A stretch of 64,000 bases of DNA from Actinomycetota bacterium (GTDB lineage: Bacteria; Actinomycetota; Actinomycetes; Actinomycetales; Microbacteriaceae). This document shows positions 1 through 10,260 of the stretch, one piece after another; the stretch's first letter is position 1; the number at the start of each line of letters is the position of its first letter. The translations under genes were made by a program, and so were the position numbers. The stretch lies in the NCBI GenBank assembly GCA_009702455.1, contig WLIA01000001.1, positions 21,693 through 85,692 on the forward strand, written 5' to 3'. The notes below the pieces were generated by a model. The model worked only from the letters and a program-made list of their open reading frames with translations. It was not told where the DNA came from and made no database searches.

Positions 1-2
1 AG

Positions 3-929
3 GTCAAGTCAATCGGTGGCGAATATCTTGCCGTCGAAGTTGAAGAGAAGATGCAGTCGAGTGACGGTTATGCAAAAGAGACAAGTAAGGCATACGAACT
101 AAGAGCGGCGCAGATTTACACCGAACAGGCCGCAGACGTAGACATCATTATTACGACAGCGTTGATTCCAGGCAGACCTGCTCCGAAGTTGATTACAGCC
201 AAGGATGTCTCGCTCATGAAGCCCGGCAGCGTGATTGTCGACATGGCTGCAGCTCAGGGTGGAAACGTCGCTGGCTCGGTGGCTGGCGAGCGAGTCGTTA
301 CAAAGAACGGCGTGATCATCCTTGGTTACACCGACTTGCCTTCTCGTTTGCCTGCGCAGTCTTCGCAGCTTTATGGAACCAACCTGGTAAATCTTTTGAA
401 GCTGCTGACTCCAAAGAAGAACGGCAAACTGTCGCTCGACTTTGACGATGTGGTTCAGCGTGCGGTGACGGTTGTTAAGGCTGGCAAGATCACCTGGCCA
501 CCTCCGCCGGTTCAGGTTTCGGCGGCTCCACCGGCGAAAGCCGAAGAGCCGGTTGCTATGCCAGAGAAAAAGAAGATGTCTGGTCGCACCAGAGGCGCAC
601 TCATCGCCGTTGGCATGGCGGGGCTATTCGGGCTTGTATCGCTGGCGCCAGCGCCACTTCCGCAGCACTTCTTGGTGCTGATGCTCTCTGTGGTCATCGG
701 CTTCTATGTCATCGGCAAAGTGCACCACGCCCTGCACACTCCTCTTATGAGCGTGACCAACGCCATCTCTGGAATCGTTGTGGTTGCAGCCATTTTGCAG
801 ATCACCGACTCAATTTTGGCGGTTCAGATTCTGGCCGCCATCGGCGTGCTGCTAGCCAGCATTAACGTATTCGGTGGCTTCGCGGTAACCCGTCGAATGC
901 TCAAGATGTTCACGAGAGGAGACCAGTGA
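3..929 (+). CDS. pntA: NAD(P) transhydrogenase subunit alpha (5'-truncated by window edge)
   Basis: Frame stays open to the window start ([27 protein letters not shown]...); [13 protein letters not shown] and [12 protein letters not shown] motifs; C-terminal TM segments; overlaps pntB. Confidence 0.93.
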   Translation, partial: VKSIGGEYLAVEVEEKMQSSDGYAKETSKAYELRAAQIYTEQAADVDIIITTALIPGRPAPKLITAKDVSLMKPGSVIVDMAAAQGGNVAGSVAGERVVTKNGVIILGYTDLPSRLPAQSSQLYGTNLVNLLKLLTPKKNGKLSLDFDDVVQRAVTVVKAGKITWPPPPVQVSAAPPAKAEEPVAMPEKKKMSGRTRGALIAVGMAGLFGLVSLAPAPLPQHFLVLMLSVVIGFYVIGKVHHALHTPLMSVTNAISGIVVVAAILQITDSILAVQILAAIGVLLASINVFGGFAVTRRMLKMFTRGDQ

Positions 930-2326
930 TGACTGCTACAGCTATTGCTAACGCCGCCTACATCGCGGCCGCGCTCTTGTTCATCATGAGCCTTGCAGGC
1001 CTAAGCAAGCACGAGACCGGCAGCACCGGTGTTCGTTACGGCATGGCCGGCATGACAATCGCCATGGTTGCCACCATCTGGTTGTCGCTCTCGGGCGAGT
1101 GGACTGACTCTTCGACCATCGGGCTAATTCTTCTCGTGGTTGCGCTTATAGCCGGTGCCGTAATCGGTCTCTGGCGAGCAAAAGTAGTTGCGATGACCGG
1201 CATGCCGGAGTTGATTGCACTGTTTCACAGCTTCGTTGGTCTCACCGCGGTTTTGGTTGGTTGGAACGGCGCGCTTCACTCGGGCGACCTAGCACCAGAA
1301 CTTGTTGGCGTGCACAGGGCCGAAGTGTTCATCGGTGTATTCATCGGTGCGGTGACATTCACCGGTTCGATTGTCGCCTACCTGAAACTGTCGGCAAAGA
1401 TTTCATCAAAGCCACTGATTCTGCCTGGCAGAAACTTCTTGAATCTTTTTGCACTCGTTGGTTTCATCGCGCTAACGGTTGCTTACGTAATTACTCCTGA
1501 ACTCGGGTTGTTGATTGCCGTTACAGCTCTCGCTCTCGCACTCGGTTGGCACCTCGTTGCTTCAATCGGTGGTGGCGATATGCCGGTTGTCGTTTCGATG
1601 CTCAACAGCTATTCGGGATGGGCCGCGGCTGCCACGGGCTTCTTGCTCGGCAACGATCTGTTGATCGTCACCGGTGCTCTCGTCGGTTCGTCTGGTGCAT
1701 ACCTCTCTTACATCATGTGCAAGGCCATGAACCGTTCGTTCGTTTCGGTGATCTTCGGTGGCTACGGAATCGAAGCCCCATCTGAAACCGAAGAAGAGAC
1801 CGGCGAATACACCGAGATTGATGCGGCTTCGGTTGCAGAACTTTTGAAGTCTGCCAAGACCGTGGTCATCACCCCTGGTTATGGCATGGCTGTTGCGCAG
1901 GCACAGTATCCGGTAGCCGAACTAGCCAAGCGACTTCGCGAAAAGGGTGTCGAAGTTCGCTTCGGCATTCATCCGGTTGCTGGTCGCCTGCCTGGTCACA
2001 TGAACGTGCTTCTGGCAGAAGCCAAGGTTCCGTATGACATCGTTCTCGAAATGGACGAAATCAACGACGACCTAGCCAGCACCAACGTGGTTCTGGTTAT
2101 CGGCGCAAATGACACCGTCAACCCGGCAGCCACCGAAAACCCAACCAGCCCAATCGCCGGCATGCCGGTGCTCAAGGTTTGGGAGGCCGAGAACGTGATC
2201 GTCTTCAAGCGCTCAATGGCCTCTGGCTACGCGGGCGTCGCAAACCCTCTGTTCTTCAAGCCAAACGCCAAGATGCTCTTCGGTGACGCTAAAGACAGAG
2301 TTAGCGACATTCTCAAAGCGCTCTAG
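926..2326 (+). CDS. pntB: NAD(P) transhydrogenase subunit beta
   Basis: TM-rich N-terminus then [52 protein letters not shown] motifs. Confidence 0.96.
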   Translation: MMTATAIANAAYIAAALLFIMSLAGLSKHETGSTGVRYGMAGMTIAMVATIWLSLSGEWTDSSTIGLILLVVALIAGAVIGLWRAKVVAMTGMPELIALFHSFVGLTAVLVGWNGALHSGDLAPELVGVHRAEVFIGVFIGAVTFTGSIVAYLKLSAKISSKPLILPGRNFLNLFALVGFIALTVAYVITPELGLLIAVTALALALGWHLVASIGGGDMPVVVSMLNSYSGWAAAATGFLLGNDLLIVTGALVGSSGAYLSYIMCKAMNRSFVSVIFGGYGIEAPSETEEETGEYTEIDAASVAELLKSAKTVVITPGYGMAVAQAQYPVAELAKRLREKGVEVRFGIHPVAGRLPGHMNVLLAEAKVPYDIVLEMDEINDDLASTNVVLVIGANDTVNPAATENPTSPIAGMPVLKVWEAENVIVFKRSMASGYAGVANPLFFKPNAKMLFGDAKDRVSDILKAL

Positions 2327-2415
2327 GCGAACTGGCAGGCAACTTTTCGCGTTCTGTGAGAGATTTGGCATGTGGGGTCGGGTTTTCGACCCGAAAGCTC
2401 TAGGAGATCTCAAAG

Positions 2416-3354
2416 ATGAAAAAGCGCCGTTGGCTCTGGATTTCAGGTGCGGCCGTGGTCGTGGCTGCCGTTGTCGCCGCAATTGCGATTCCGGCGCTCA
2501 CCGTGCAAACCGAGTATGAGACCTACGAGGTGACCCCAACCGCAGTAATCAAAACGGTTGCGGCCAACGGCCAGCTAGCCGAGTCACAGCTCTTGGCATA
2601 CGGCCCGAGCAAGCAAGCGATTTTGATATCGGCAAACGGCTCAGAACCCATCCCAGCGATGTTTGGTTTGAGTCTCGAAGTTAAGCAAATAGAAGTCACC
2701 CGCGGTCAGAGCGTTGAAAAAGACGACCTCTTGTTCAGCTATAAATCGCAACTCGGCCAAACCGTTCAGGTGCGCGCGATTGCCGATGGCATAGTTCGTT
2801 CGGTCGACACATCAGAGGGTTTGATTACCTCTGGTCAGGTTGTGAGCGTAGGCAGCGCAGATCCGGTGGTTTCTGTTTTTGCCAGCGAATATGACGCCGA
2901 CCTGGTTGACGTTGGTCAGAACGCAACAATCGAGCTCGATGCCATCAACGCCGTTTTCGAAGGTTCTGTTCTTTCGATTGGTCAGGTTGCCAGATCGCTC
3001 AGCGGCATCAAGCAGTATGAAGTTTTGGTTGAGGTAAACGAGATTCCAGAAGGTGCACGTTTCGGAATGAGTGCAACAGCAGAGATTGAAGTTGAACGTT
3101 CGGGTTCTGTTCTTGCGGTTCCATTTAATTCGCTAATCGGCGAGAAACCAGAAGTTAAGGTGCTCGTGAAGAATGCAAGTGGCGGTCAGACCGTCACGAA
3201 CGTTGCTGTGAAACTTGGAATCAGGGGAGACTCTCTGGTTGAAATCACCGACGGCCTAAAGGCTGGCGATCTCGTAATTGTTGGGCTGGCCGGCGATGTG
3301 CCAACACCAGTTGAGTTTGGCCCTCCGCGTGGAGCCACAAATAATGGGCGATGA
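2416..3354 (+). CDS. Efflux periplasmic-adaptor-like (MacA/HlyD family) protein
   Basis: N-terminal TM, lipoyl/barrel-sandwich-like segments, followed by MacB-type ATPase and permease. Confidence 0.8.
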   Translation: MKKRRWLWISGAAVVVAAVVAAIAIPALTVQTEYETYEVTPTAVIKTVAANGQLAESQLLAYGPSKQAILISANGSEPIPAMFGLSLEVKQIEVTRGQSVEKDDLLFSYKSQLGQTVQVRAIADGIVRSVDTSEGLITSGQVVSVGSADPVVSVFASEYDADLVDVGQNATIELDAINAVFEGSVLSIGQVARSLSGIKQYEVLVEVNEIPEGARFGMSATAEIEVERSGSVLAVPFNSLIGEKPEVKVLVKNASGGQTVTNVAVKLGIRGDSLVEITDGLKAGDLVIVGLAGDVPTPVEFGPPRGATNNGR

Positions 3355-4036
3355 GGTCGTTCGCCTAGATAAAGTTCGCCGCGATTACCTTGTTGGCGAT
3401 CAAATCACCACGGCATTAGATTCTGTCGATTTGGTTATCGAACGCGGTGAGTTTGTTGCAATCGTTGGCCCATCGGGCAGCGGCAAATCGACCATGATGA
3501 ACCTCATCGGTTGCCTCGATAGACCGAGTGCCGGCACTGTGATGATTGCCGGCGATGCCACCAACTCGCTAACCGACAATCAACTAACCAGCCTGCGCTC
3601 GAAGGCAATCGGCTTCGTGTTTCAGCAGTTTCAGCTGCTGCCAAACACCACAGCGCTCGAAAATGTGATGGCACCGCTGTTGTATCAGGGCATCAGCCCC
3701 AAGCAGGCAAAGAAGTCAGCCACGGATATGCTCGTCAAACTGGGTCTCGGCGAGAGGCTCAACTTTGACCGCAACCGCCTATCCGGCGGTCAGCAGCAGA
3801 GAGTGGCTATCGCAAGGGCGCTGGTCACCGGGCCAGACATCGTTTTGGCCGATGAGCCAACCGGCGCGCTCGACTCAAAAACGGGTGCCGCGGTAATCGA
3901 CCTTCTGAAAGAGCTCAACAAAGAGGGCAGAACCATCATCTTGATTACCCACGACCTAGACATAGCCGCCAGTGCGCCAAGGCGTGTCTTTCTGCGTGAC
4001 GGGCTAATCGAACGCGACGAGCGAGGCGCAGCATGA
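3344..4036 (+). CDS. ABC transporter ATP-binding protein (MacB/LolD type)
   Basis: Walker A GPSGSGKST, signature LSGGQQQRVAIARAL, Walker B IVLADEPTGALD; internal ATG (3344) preferred over the upstream 3278 start. Confidence 0.93.
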   Translation: MGDEVVRLDKVRRDYLVGDQITTALDSVDLVIERGEFVAIVGPSGSGKSTMMNLIGCLDRPSAGTVMIAGDATNSLTDNQLTSLRSKAIGFVFQQFQLLPNTTALENVMAPLLYQGISPKQAKKSATDMLVKLGLGERLNFDRNRLSGGQQQRVAIARALVTGPDIVLADEPTGALDSKTGAAVIDLLKELNKEGRTIILITHDLDIAASAPRRVFLRDGLIERDERGAA

Positions 4037-5199
4037 GATTGCTAGGCACAGCGTCACTCGCGCTAAACAGAATTTGGGCAACCAAGATCAGGTCGCTGCT
4101 CACGATGCTCGGCGTGGTTATCGGTGTCGCGGCAATTGTTGCGCTCACCTCGATTGTCGATGGTGCATCGCAGGGCATCAACAAATCGCTGGCAACTCTC
4201 GGCACTAACCAGCTCAACGTGACATCGATGTTTCCAGACGCACTTAGCGAACTCGACGCCAGAGCTCTAGCCGAACTCGATGAAGTTTCGGTGATGTTTG
4301 TGCAATCGGTCAACGAAGGAACAATTGCAACCGGCGACACCAGGGTCAATGCTCGTCTCGTTGGAGTTTCTTCGCAATACTTCGAGGCCGTCAAGCCAGA
4401 CATTGCAATCGGCTCATATCTGTCGAGCAGTTCTTATGCCGCTTCAGCCAAGGATGTCGTTTTTGGTGGCGATGCCGCGGGTGACCTAGGTCTAACCAAA
4501 GACATGCTCGGCAAAACCGTGAAGCTCAACGGTCAAGACTTTCGTTTGGTTGGCATTCTCGATGATCAGGTTGGTTTCGGAACTAGCGGTCGCGTTTATG
4601 TGACCCTCGATGCGGCGAGAAAACTGTTTAGTCAGTATCCATATGTTTCGAGCATCGTGGTTCAGGCCAAGACTCCAGAGCAAGTTGATGCGTTGCAGTT
4701 CAGCGCCGACGCCCTGCTTCGCGAGAGATACGGTCTCACCGCCGAAGCTGAGACTCGATACACAATAACCAACCAGGCGAATCTGATTGCTGCCGTCGGC
4801 TCAATCACAGACACGCTCGGATTGCTACTCACCGGAATCGCAGCCATCAGCTTGATTGTCGGTGGCATCGGCATCATGAACATCATGCTGGTTTCGGTTC
4901 GTGAACGAACTCGAGAGATCGGTGTTCGCAGGGCAATCGGTGCCAAGCAGAGCAACATCCTGACGCAGTTTCTTATTGAGGCAATTGTGCTGTCGCTTGC
5001 CGGTGGAGTGATCGGGCTCATCCTTGGTGAGATTGCAGCGTTTGCCCTGGCGATTATCGGTGACTGGGTCTTCGCGATCAGGCTAGATACCGTGATGCTG
5101 GCCCTTGGCTTCAGCCTGCTGGTTGGTGTTGTCTTTGGCGTCTGGCCGGCTCGTACCGCGGCCAAGCTCGAGCCAATCGACGCACTCAGGTTCGAATAA
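4033..5199 (+). CDS. ABC transporter permease (MacB/FtsX type)
   Basis: N-terminal TM, MacB periplasmic core, C-terminal VSVRERTREIGVRRAIGA motif. Confidence 0.92.
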   Translation: MRLLGTASLALNRIWATKIRSLLTMLGVVIGVAAIVALTSIVDGASQGINKSLATLGTNQLNVTSMFPDALSELDARALAELDEVSVMFVQSVNEGTIATGDTRVNARLVGVSSQYFEAVKPDIAIGSYLSSSSYAASAKDVVFGGDAAGDLGLTKDMLGKTVKLNGQDFRLVGILDDQVGFGTSGRVYVTLDAARKLFSQYPYVSSIVVQAKTPEQVDALQFSADALLRERYGLTAEAETRYTITNQANLIAAVGSITDTLGLLLTGIAAISLIVGGIGIMNIMLVSVRERTREIGVRRAIGAKQSNILTQFLIEAIVLSLAGGVIGLILGEIAAFALAIIGDWVFAIRLDTVMLALGFSLLVGVVFGVWPARTAAKLEPIDALRFE

Positions 5200-5258
5200 A
5201 CCCAGACTGAGCGCTTGCAAACCCTGCGGCTGTCAGCGGGCGCAAGTACCTTTCAAAC

Positions 5259-5510
5259 GTGGAATTCATCATGACGTTTATCGTCTCGCTTGTCGCACTG
5301 GCAATCGCTGCTTTTGTTTTAGTGGCTGTCTTGGGCCTGATATCGATCTTTTTAGGTGCCGGCGCTTCTCGGCCAGCGACGCGGGCTGAAATGAACGAGG
5401 GCGACTTTCATTCTGGCCCCGAGGGCTATACGCCCAACACTGCTTACCCAGATACTTACTACGGGTCAGCAGGTCAAAACGATCGTGACGAAGAAGACTC
5501 CCGGAATTAA
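5259..5510 (+). CDS. Small membrane protein, unknown function
   Basis: 83-aa ORF with one N-terminal TM segment. Confidence 0.5.
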   Translation: MEFIMTFIVSLVALAIAAFVLVAVLGLISIFLGAGASRPATRAEMNEGDFHSGPEGYTPNTAYPDTYYGSAGQNDRDEEDSRN

Positions 5511-5524
5511 TAGGTAGTAATTTG

Positions 5525-5553
5525 TTGCATTAATGCTATGTAGTATGTATGCT
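5525..5553 (+). promoter_or_regulatory. Putative promoter of the XRE operon (TTGCAT-N17-TATGCT) overlapped by inverted repeats
   Basis: -35-like TTGCAT at 5525-5530, -10-like TATGCT at 5548-5553; ATG only 7 bp downstream; GCATTAATGC palindrome at 5527-5536. Confidence 0.5.
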
Positions 5554-5559
5554 ACAAGC

Positions 5560-5784
5560 ATGAGCAGAAACTCCGAAGAGCCAGTCTTCAACCAGATTGA
5601 GGAAGTGCGCACATCCCTGGGCTTATCCAGGCAGCAGCTTGCCGATCTCGTCGGTGTTCACTACCAAACCATTGGTTACCTCGAGCGCGGGGAATACAGC
5701 CCGTCGCTCGTGCTGGCTCTGCGCATCGCTGAACAACTAAAAACCCCTGTTGAAGAGCTCTTTTGGCTCAAGGAGGAAAAGTAA
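5560..5784 (+). CDS. XRE-family helix-turn-helix regulator
   Basis: VRTSLGLSRQQLADLVGVHYQTIGYLERGEYSPSLVLALRIAEQL; start MSRNSEEP chosen. Confidence 0.88.
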   Translation: MSRNSEEPVFNQIEEVRTSLGLSRQQLADLVGVHYQTIGYLERGEYSPSLVLALRIAEQLKTPVEELFWLKEEK

Positions 5785-6636
5785 ATGAATGAATCACTCG
5801 TAGTTTTCGTAATCTTGGCCACTCTTGCCACTGCTTACTTTTGGATATACCCAAAGTTTGCAGGCAACAACGTCAAGAAAATGGCATGGCTTGACTTAGC
5901 ACTCGGTTTCATTCCGTTAGGTGTGTCAGCAATTCTGTTTTGGCAGTCAGATCCAACTTTCAGAATGGTGTTCTTTGACACCAACTGGTTCTTCTTCACT
6001 TTGGTCGCTATGACCGTGTTGGAACTGCCACTCTTCTTTTGGTACATCAAGGCACGAGGTCTGGGCAGGGCCTACTTAGAATCAATGGGCTTTGGTGGGT
6101 CAAGAGAAGCTGCTTGGGCGACTGCATCTGTCAAGCAGGTAGAGAAGCAACTAAATGACACTCAATGGGACGGGCTGCGAACTAGGGGAGCGAAGATATT
6201 TCTTCTGGTGGCGACAAACTTGTTTCTTTTGGCTGGAGCCGTCTTCTTATTCTTCGTGGGCGATAACGGATGGACTCCGCTATCGCTGATTTACATCCTG
6301 TTGATCTTCGCGTTCTGGTTCTTGCTGCGTCAATCGGTTCGTTTAGTTGCCGATGCACCGGCAGAAGCCCTTGACGAGCGACTAATCCGCATTCGCGACC
6401 GAAGCTACGTAATTGCATATCGCTGGCTTGCGCTTATTGTCATAGGTTTGGCCACCGCTCTCATAGTTTTCAGTGTTGTGTCAGACTCACAAGCTGGAAG
6501 TGACGGTTTCTCGTACAACCTTCCGCTCACCTGGCCTCAGATTCAGGCAATTTTCTGGCTACTTTTTGCATACGCGACCATGCTCCCATCAATGGCGATG
6601 ATCAGACTCGAACTCTCAAAGAAAGGTAAAAAATGA
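5785..6636 (+). CDS. Multi-pass membrane protein, unknown function
   Basis: 283-aa hydrophobic ORF directly following the XRE gene. Confidence 0.7.
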   Translation: MNESLVVFVILATLATAYFWIYPKFAGNNVKKMAWLDLALGFIPLGVSAILFWQSDPTFRMVFFDTNWFFFTLVAMTVLELPLFFWYIKARGLGRAYLESMGFGGSREAAWATASVKQVEKQLNDTQWDGLRTRGAKIFLLVATNLFLLAGAVFLFFVGDNGWTPLSLIYILLIFAFWFLLRQSVRLVADAPAEALDERLIRIRDRSYVIAYRWLALIVIGLATALIVFSVVSDSQAGSDGFSYNLPLTWPQIQAIFWLLFAYATMLPSMAMIRLELSKKGKK

Positions 6637-7790
6637 TTCAACGCGATAGCTTTCCCGACATACTGAGAGGTTTCGCGCTACTTGGTATCGCACTGGTCAA
6701 CATCCCGCTGTTGGCAATCGATCCCGTAACCAACTTTGAAGGCGCAGATCTAACCGACTTTTCAAATGCCTCAACGGCGTTCATAGTTATTGCGCTGTTT
6801 CAGGCCAAGTTCTACCTGCTCTTCTCTTTCTTGTTTGGCTATTCGGCGCACTACATTCTCAAAGACTCCAAGCAAAATCGTGGTCGTTGGGTTGGCAGAT
6901 CAGTCGGGCTAGTTCTGCTCGGCATTCTGCACTTCAGCCTCTTGTTCTTTGGCGACATCTTGTTTGTCTACGGATTGTTCGGTCTGCTTCTGCTTGCTTT
7001 CTACTTTCGCAAAGATAAGACGCTGAAGGTTTGGGCATGGATCATCTATGTCATCTCAGGTCTTTTGCTGCTCGCAGCATCTGCGCTAACCATGCTTGGC
7101 GAGCAGTTTCTTGCGATGAAAGGAAAAACCTTTCCAGAGGTTTCCACCGATGAATTCGCAAGTGTGATGACAAATGACAATTTCATCGCCTCAATTTCTG
7201 AGAGGCTCGAGCTTTGGATTACCGCAGCACCGACCGGATTCTTGCTGCAAGGCCCAATGGTCTTCGTAGCCTTTCTGGTTGGTGTTCTTGCTGCGCGCAG
7301 AAAAGCGCTCGGCGAAGGTGCGAATGCTTCGACTATGAAGAAACTTGCTGTCTGGGGTCTGACCCTCGGCCTGCCAATCCAGTTGCTTTCGGCATACATT
7401 TTCATTCAGAACGCCGTTTCCGAAAACTACAGCTACGGAACCTACTTGCTCTCAATCGCCATCAACTTTCTGGCTGCACCAATTCTTTCGGCCGGCTATG
7501 TTGGGCTGCTCTGGCTAATCAGTCGAAAGCTACAACTTGGGCTTTTGTCATCGGCAGGCAAATATTCGCTCACGATTTACCTGAGCCAATCGGTGATTTT
7601 CGCAACCCTATTCTCAGGATGGGGATTCGGGCTGTTTGCGCAACTTGGGGTTCTGCCGGTCACCCTGATTGGTTTCGCAACCTGGCTTGCTTTGGCGTTG
7701 ATTGCTCAACTCGTCGCCAAATCGGGTCGCAAGGGACCGATGGAGTCGCTGCTTACGGGGTTCAGCAAAATGTTTGCAGGTAAGCAATGA
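6633..7790 (+). CDS. DUF418-type membrane protein
   Basis: DILRGFALLGIALVNIPLL N-terminus and C-terminal SAGKYSLTIYLSQS pattern typical of DUF418 proteins. Confidence 0.8.
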   Translation: MIQRDSFPDILRGFALLGIALVNIPLLAIDPVTNFEGADLTDFSNASTAFIVIALFQAKFYLLFSFLFGYSAHYILKDSKQNRGRWVGRSVGLVLLGILHFSLLFFGDILFVYGLFGLLLLAFYFRKDKTLKVWAWIIYVISGLLLLAASALTMLGEQFLAMKGKTFPEVSTDEFASVMTNDNFIASISERLELWITAAPTGFLLQGPMVFVAFLVGVLAARRKALGEGANASTMKKLAVWGLTLGLPIQLLSAYIFIQNAVSENYSYGTYLLSIAINFLAAPILSAGYVGLLWLISRKLQLGLLSSAGKYSLTIYLSQSVIFATLFSGWGFGLFAQLGVLPVTLIGFATWLALALIAQLVAKSGRKGPMESLLTGFSKMFAGKQ

Positions 7791-8248
7791 ACCTCGAACA
7801 ACTCGGTCTACTCGGCGTATTTCTTGCCGGCGCAACGCCCTGGCTTGAGGTCGAGGTGGGCATCCCAGCGGGTTTGCTGTTTGGCCTTGACCCGTTCTGG
7901 GTTGTGACAGCCGCACTGGTTGGCAACGCCATCATGATTTTTTTGTTCGCCTATTCCGGCTCGGCCATTAGAGACTGGATTCGCTCAAAGAGAAAAGACA
8001 AAACTTCGAGCAAGCCTGATCGCTTTGCCAAGGCGCAAAAATTGTTTGACCGCTATGGCATCTTTGGCCTGGCCGCGCTCGCGCCGGTTGTTGTGGGCAC
8101 GCAGTTCGCTGCAGCAATTGCAGTTGCAGCGGGTGTGAAACCGCTTCGCGCAGCTCTGCTGATTAATGGGGCGAATGCAGCCTGGGCAATTGCCATTGCC
8201 TCCCTAATGCTGCTCATAGGCTTAGACCGCTGGGCTCAATTCGCCTAG
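7787..8248 (+). CDS. Small multidrug export / DedA-like membrane protein
   Basis: PWLEVEVGIPAGLLFGLDPFWV...FDRYGIFGLAALAPVVVGTQFAAAIAVAAGV. Confidence 0.65.
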   Translation: MNLEQLGLLGVFLAGATPWLEVEVGIPAGLLFGLDPFWVVTAALVGNAIMIFLFAYSGSAIRDWIRSKRKDKTSSKPDRFAKAQKLFDRYGIFGLAALAPVVVGTQFAAAIAVAAGVKPLRAALLINGANAAWAIAIASLMLLIGLDRWAQFA

Positions 8249-8274
8249 CAAGCTAACTTGCGTCGAGGAGAAAT

Positions 8275-9504
8275 ATGAACGCCGAACTGCTAAAAAACCT
8301 AATAATCGTGATCACGGTTGCTGTGGCCGTGTTCAAGGTTGCTCTCAACGAACTTGATGTTCGATCGAGCCGCACGGCTTTAGCAGGCAGCCCTAAGGCT
8401 GAGGTCAAGAAAGCCGTTGAATACACAGTGACCAAAAGACGCTTTGAGTCGACCACAACTGTCATCACTGCCACCGTCGTGCTCGCATTTCTTGTTCTCG
8501 GTCTCTACGGTCAGATTCAGCAGTTGGTAGCCGGCTCTATTCAGGGCCAGATTTGGCAAGACCTGGTTTTCTTGCTTGCTATGGCTCTCGGACTATTCAT
8601 CCTTGGGATACCGGGTTCTATCTACAAGACCTTCGTAATCGAGGCGAAATTCGGATTCAACCGCACAACCGTCAAGACTTTCATCATCGACAGGATTCGA
8701 GGCATAGTTCTCGGTGCTTTGATTCTTGGCCCGATTCTGCTCGGCTTGCTTTGGATTTACCAGCAAGTTCCAAACCAAATCTGGTGGATAGCTTTCGTCG
8801 CAATCAACTTGATCTCTTTGATAACTGCAGCCATAGGCACCAGCGTGATTCTGCCGTTATTCAATAAGTTAAAGGAACTGCCAGAGGGTGAATTGCGTGA
8901 CAAGATTCTTGCTCTCTGTGAGAGGCAGAACTACAAACTCAAGCGCATTTATGTCATGGATAGCTCCAAACGTTCATCCAAGTCAAATGCGTTCTTTAGC
9001 GGGATTGGCAAAACCAAGACAATCGTTCTATTCGACTCTCTAATCGCCAACCACACGGTTGATGAAGTAGTTGGTGTTCTAGGCCACGAAATGGGTCATG
9101 ACAAGCTCGGTCACATTCGCTCTATGTTGCTCTTGAACATGCTTCAGAGCTTCGTGATTTTTGCCCTCTTTGGCTGGGCTTTACAAGAGCCCGCGCTATC
9201 TGAGGCCCTGGGCGGTAGCGGAGTTCAACTAGTGCTTTCACTGATCGCATTCGGAATGTTGTTCTCGCCAATCAACTTTCTCCTAGGGATTTTTGACAAC
9301 TACATGACCAGGCGAAATGAGCACGGTGCAGACATTTTCGCTTCTCAGGTTTATGGCAAAGAGCACATCATCTCAGCCTTGCAGCGACTAAGTGCAGACA
9401 ACCTAGCCAATCCCGCGCCACACCCGTTATACGTGCTGGCTTACTATTCGCACCCACCGGCCAGCAAGCGCGTATCTCATGTCTTAGAGGCAAAGCTCGC
9501 CTAG
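8275..9504 (+). CDS. M48-family (Ste24-like) membrane metallopeptidase
   Basis: HExxH motif VLGHEMGHDKLGH, multiple TMs, RRNEHGADIFA. Confidence 0.92.
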   Translation: MNAELLKNLIIVITVAVAVFKVALNELDVRSSRTALAGSPKAEVKKAVEYTVTKRRFESTTTVITATVVLAFLVLGLYGQIQQLVAGSIQGQIWQDLVFLLAMALGLFILGIPGSIYKTFVIEAKFGFNRTTVKTFIIDRIRGIVLGALILGPILLGLLWIYQQVPNQIWWIAFVAINLISLITAAIGTSVILPLFNKLKELPEGELRDKILALCERQNYKLKRIYVMDSSKRSSKSNAFFSGIGKTKTIVLFDSLIANHTVDEVVGVLGHEMGHDKLGHIRSMLLLNMLQSFVIFALFGWALQEPALSEALGGSGVQLVLSLIAFGMLFSPINFLLGIFDNYMTRRNEHGADIFASQVYGKEHIISALQRLSADNLANPAPHPLYVLAYYSHPPASKRVSHVLEAKLA

Positions 9505-9537
9505 CTGTTTTGAGCGACGCGCAGGTCCTGGCATTTA

Positions 9538-9864
9538 CTAGCCGGCTGGGATGAAACCCTTGTCTAGCTCCCACGGGCGAATCGGGGAGTTCTCGAGAAT
9601 CCAAAACTGTAGGTCTTTGTCTAGGCCGAGAATGATTGCGATGCCAACCAAAACAAAAATGATGCCGAGCACTCGCTTGAAGTTTCCCTCTGGGTTTGCG
9701 ATCCAGCGTGCTTTGCCAACTACCTTTTGACCCAGTAGCGCAATCACCAATAGGGTTCCACAGAGCCCAATTACGTAAGCCACTAGAAGCAGAATGCCTT
9801 CGGCAAACGAAGCCGGCAAAACCGTGACCGTTGCGACGACGTGGATCTCAATCATCAACTTCAA
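9538..9864 (-). pseudogene. C-terminal remnant of a CcdA/DipZ-type cytochrome c biogenesis membrane protein
   Basis: ASFAEGILLLVAYVIGLCGTLLVIAL...GIIFVLVGIAIILGLDKDLQFWILE resembles only the last TM segments of CcdA-like proteins; N-terminal part absent. Confidence 0.5.
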
Positions 9865-10246
9865 GAAGGCTGACAGCGCTGAGCGAAGGGTTCAAGCAGT
9901 AGGAGACAGCCTCGCTGAGTCGCTGGAACTGATAGCTGAAGCCTTGGGCCAAAGGGCTGGCGTTCGTTGGACCGTACAGTGGGCATACGGTGACACGTTC
10001 GAAATTGAGAACTGTGGAGACGAGGACGCCTTCCAGGTTGTCCTGAGGTCCCATGAAACTCTCATGGTCCGATGCAATTCCGATTTCCCAATAGCCAAAG
10101 TTAGCCCTGGTGACTCATTTTCATTCATCGCTGCTCGGACCATGGCCACATCAGACGCAAATCTGTATTTGTCTTGGGAAAGTGAGTCTGGAGAGGCCTC
10201 CACTTGGACCAGGCTCCTGCCGTTCAGGCCGAAACACGTGAAGTAA
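9794..10246 (+). CDS. Hypothetical protein, probably N-terminally truncated; first ~25 aa are antisense to the CcdA remnant
   Basis: WTVQWAYGDTFEIENCGDEDAFQVVLRS...VSPGDSFSFIAARTMATSDANLYLSWE looks like a genuine C-terminal domain; upstream residues look non-homologous. Confidence 0.4.
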   Translation: MPSANEAGKTVTVATTWISIINFKKADSAERRVQAVGDSLAESLELIAEALGQRAGVRWTVQWAYGDTFEIENCGDEDAFQVVLRSHETLMVRCNSDFPIAKVSPGDSFSFIAARTMATSDANLYLSWESESGEASTWTRLLPFRPKHVK

Positions 10247-10260
10247 AGTCCTCTGCCCCT

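Noticed and set aside
2375-2394. GGGTCG...CGACCC hairpin after pntB as a terminator
   Set aside because: Short competing stems and no T-tract; insufficient support.
4662-5165. 167-aa minus-strand ORF antisense to the MacB-like permease
   Set aside because: Shadow of a well-supported permease gene; no family motifs.
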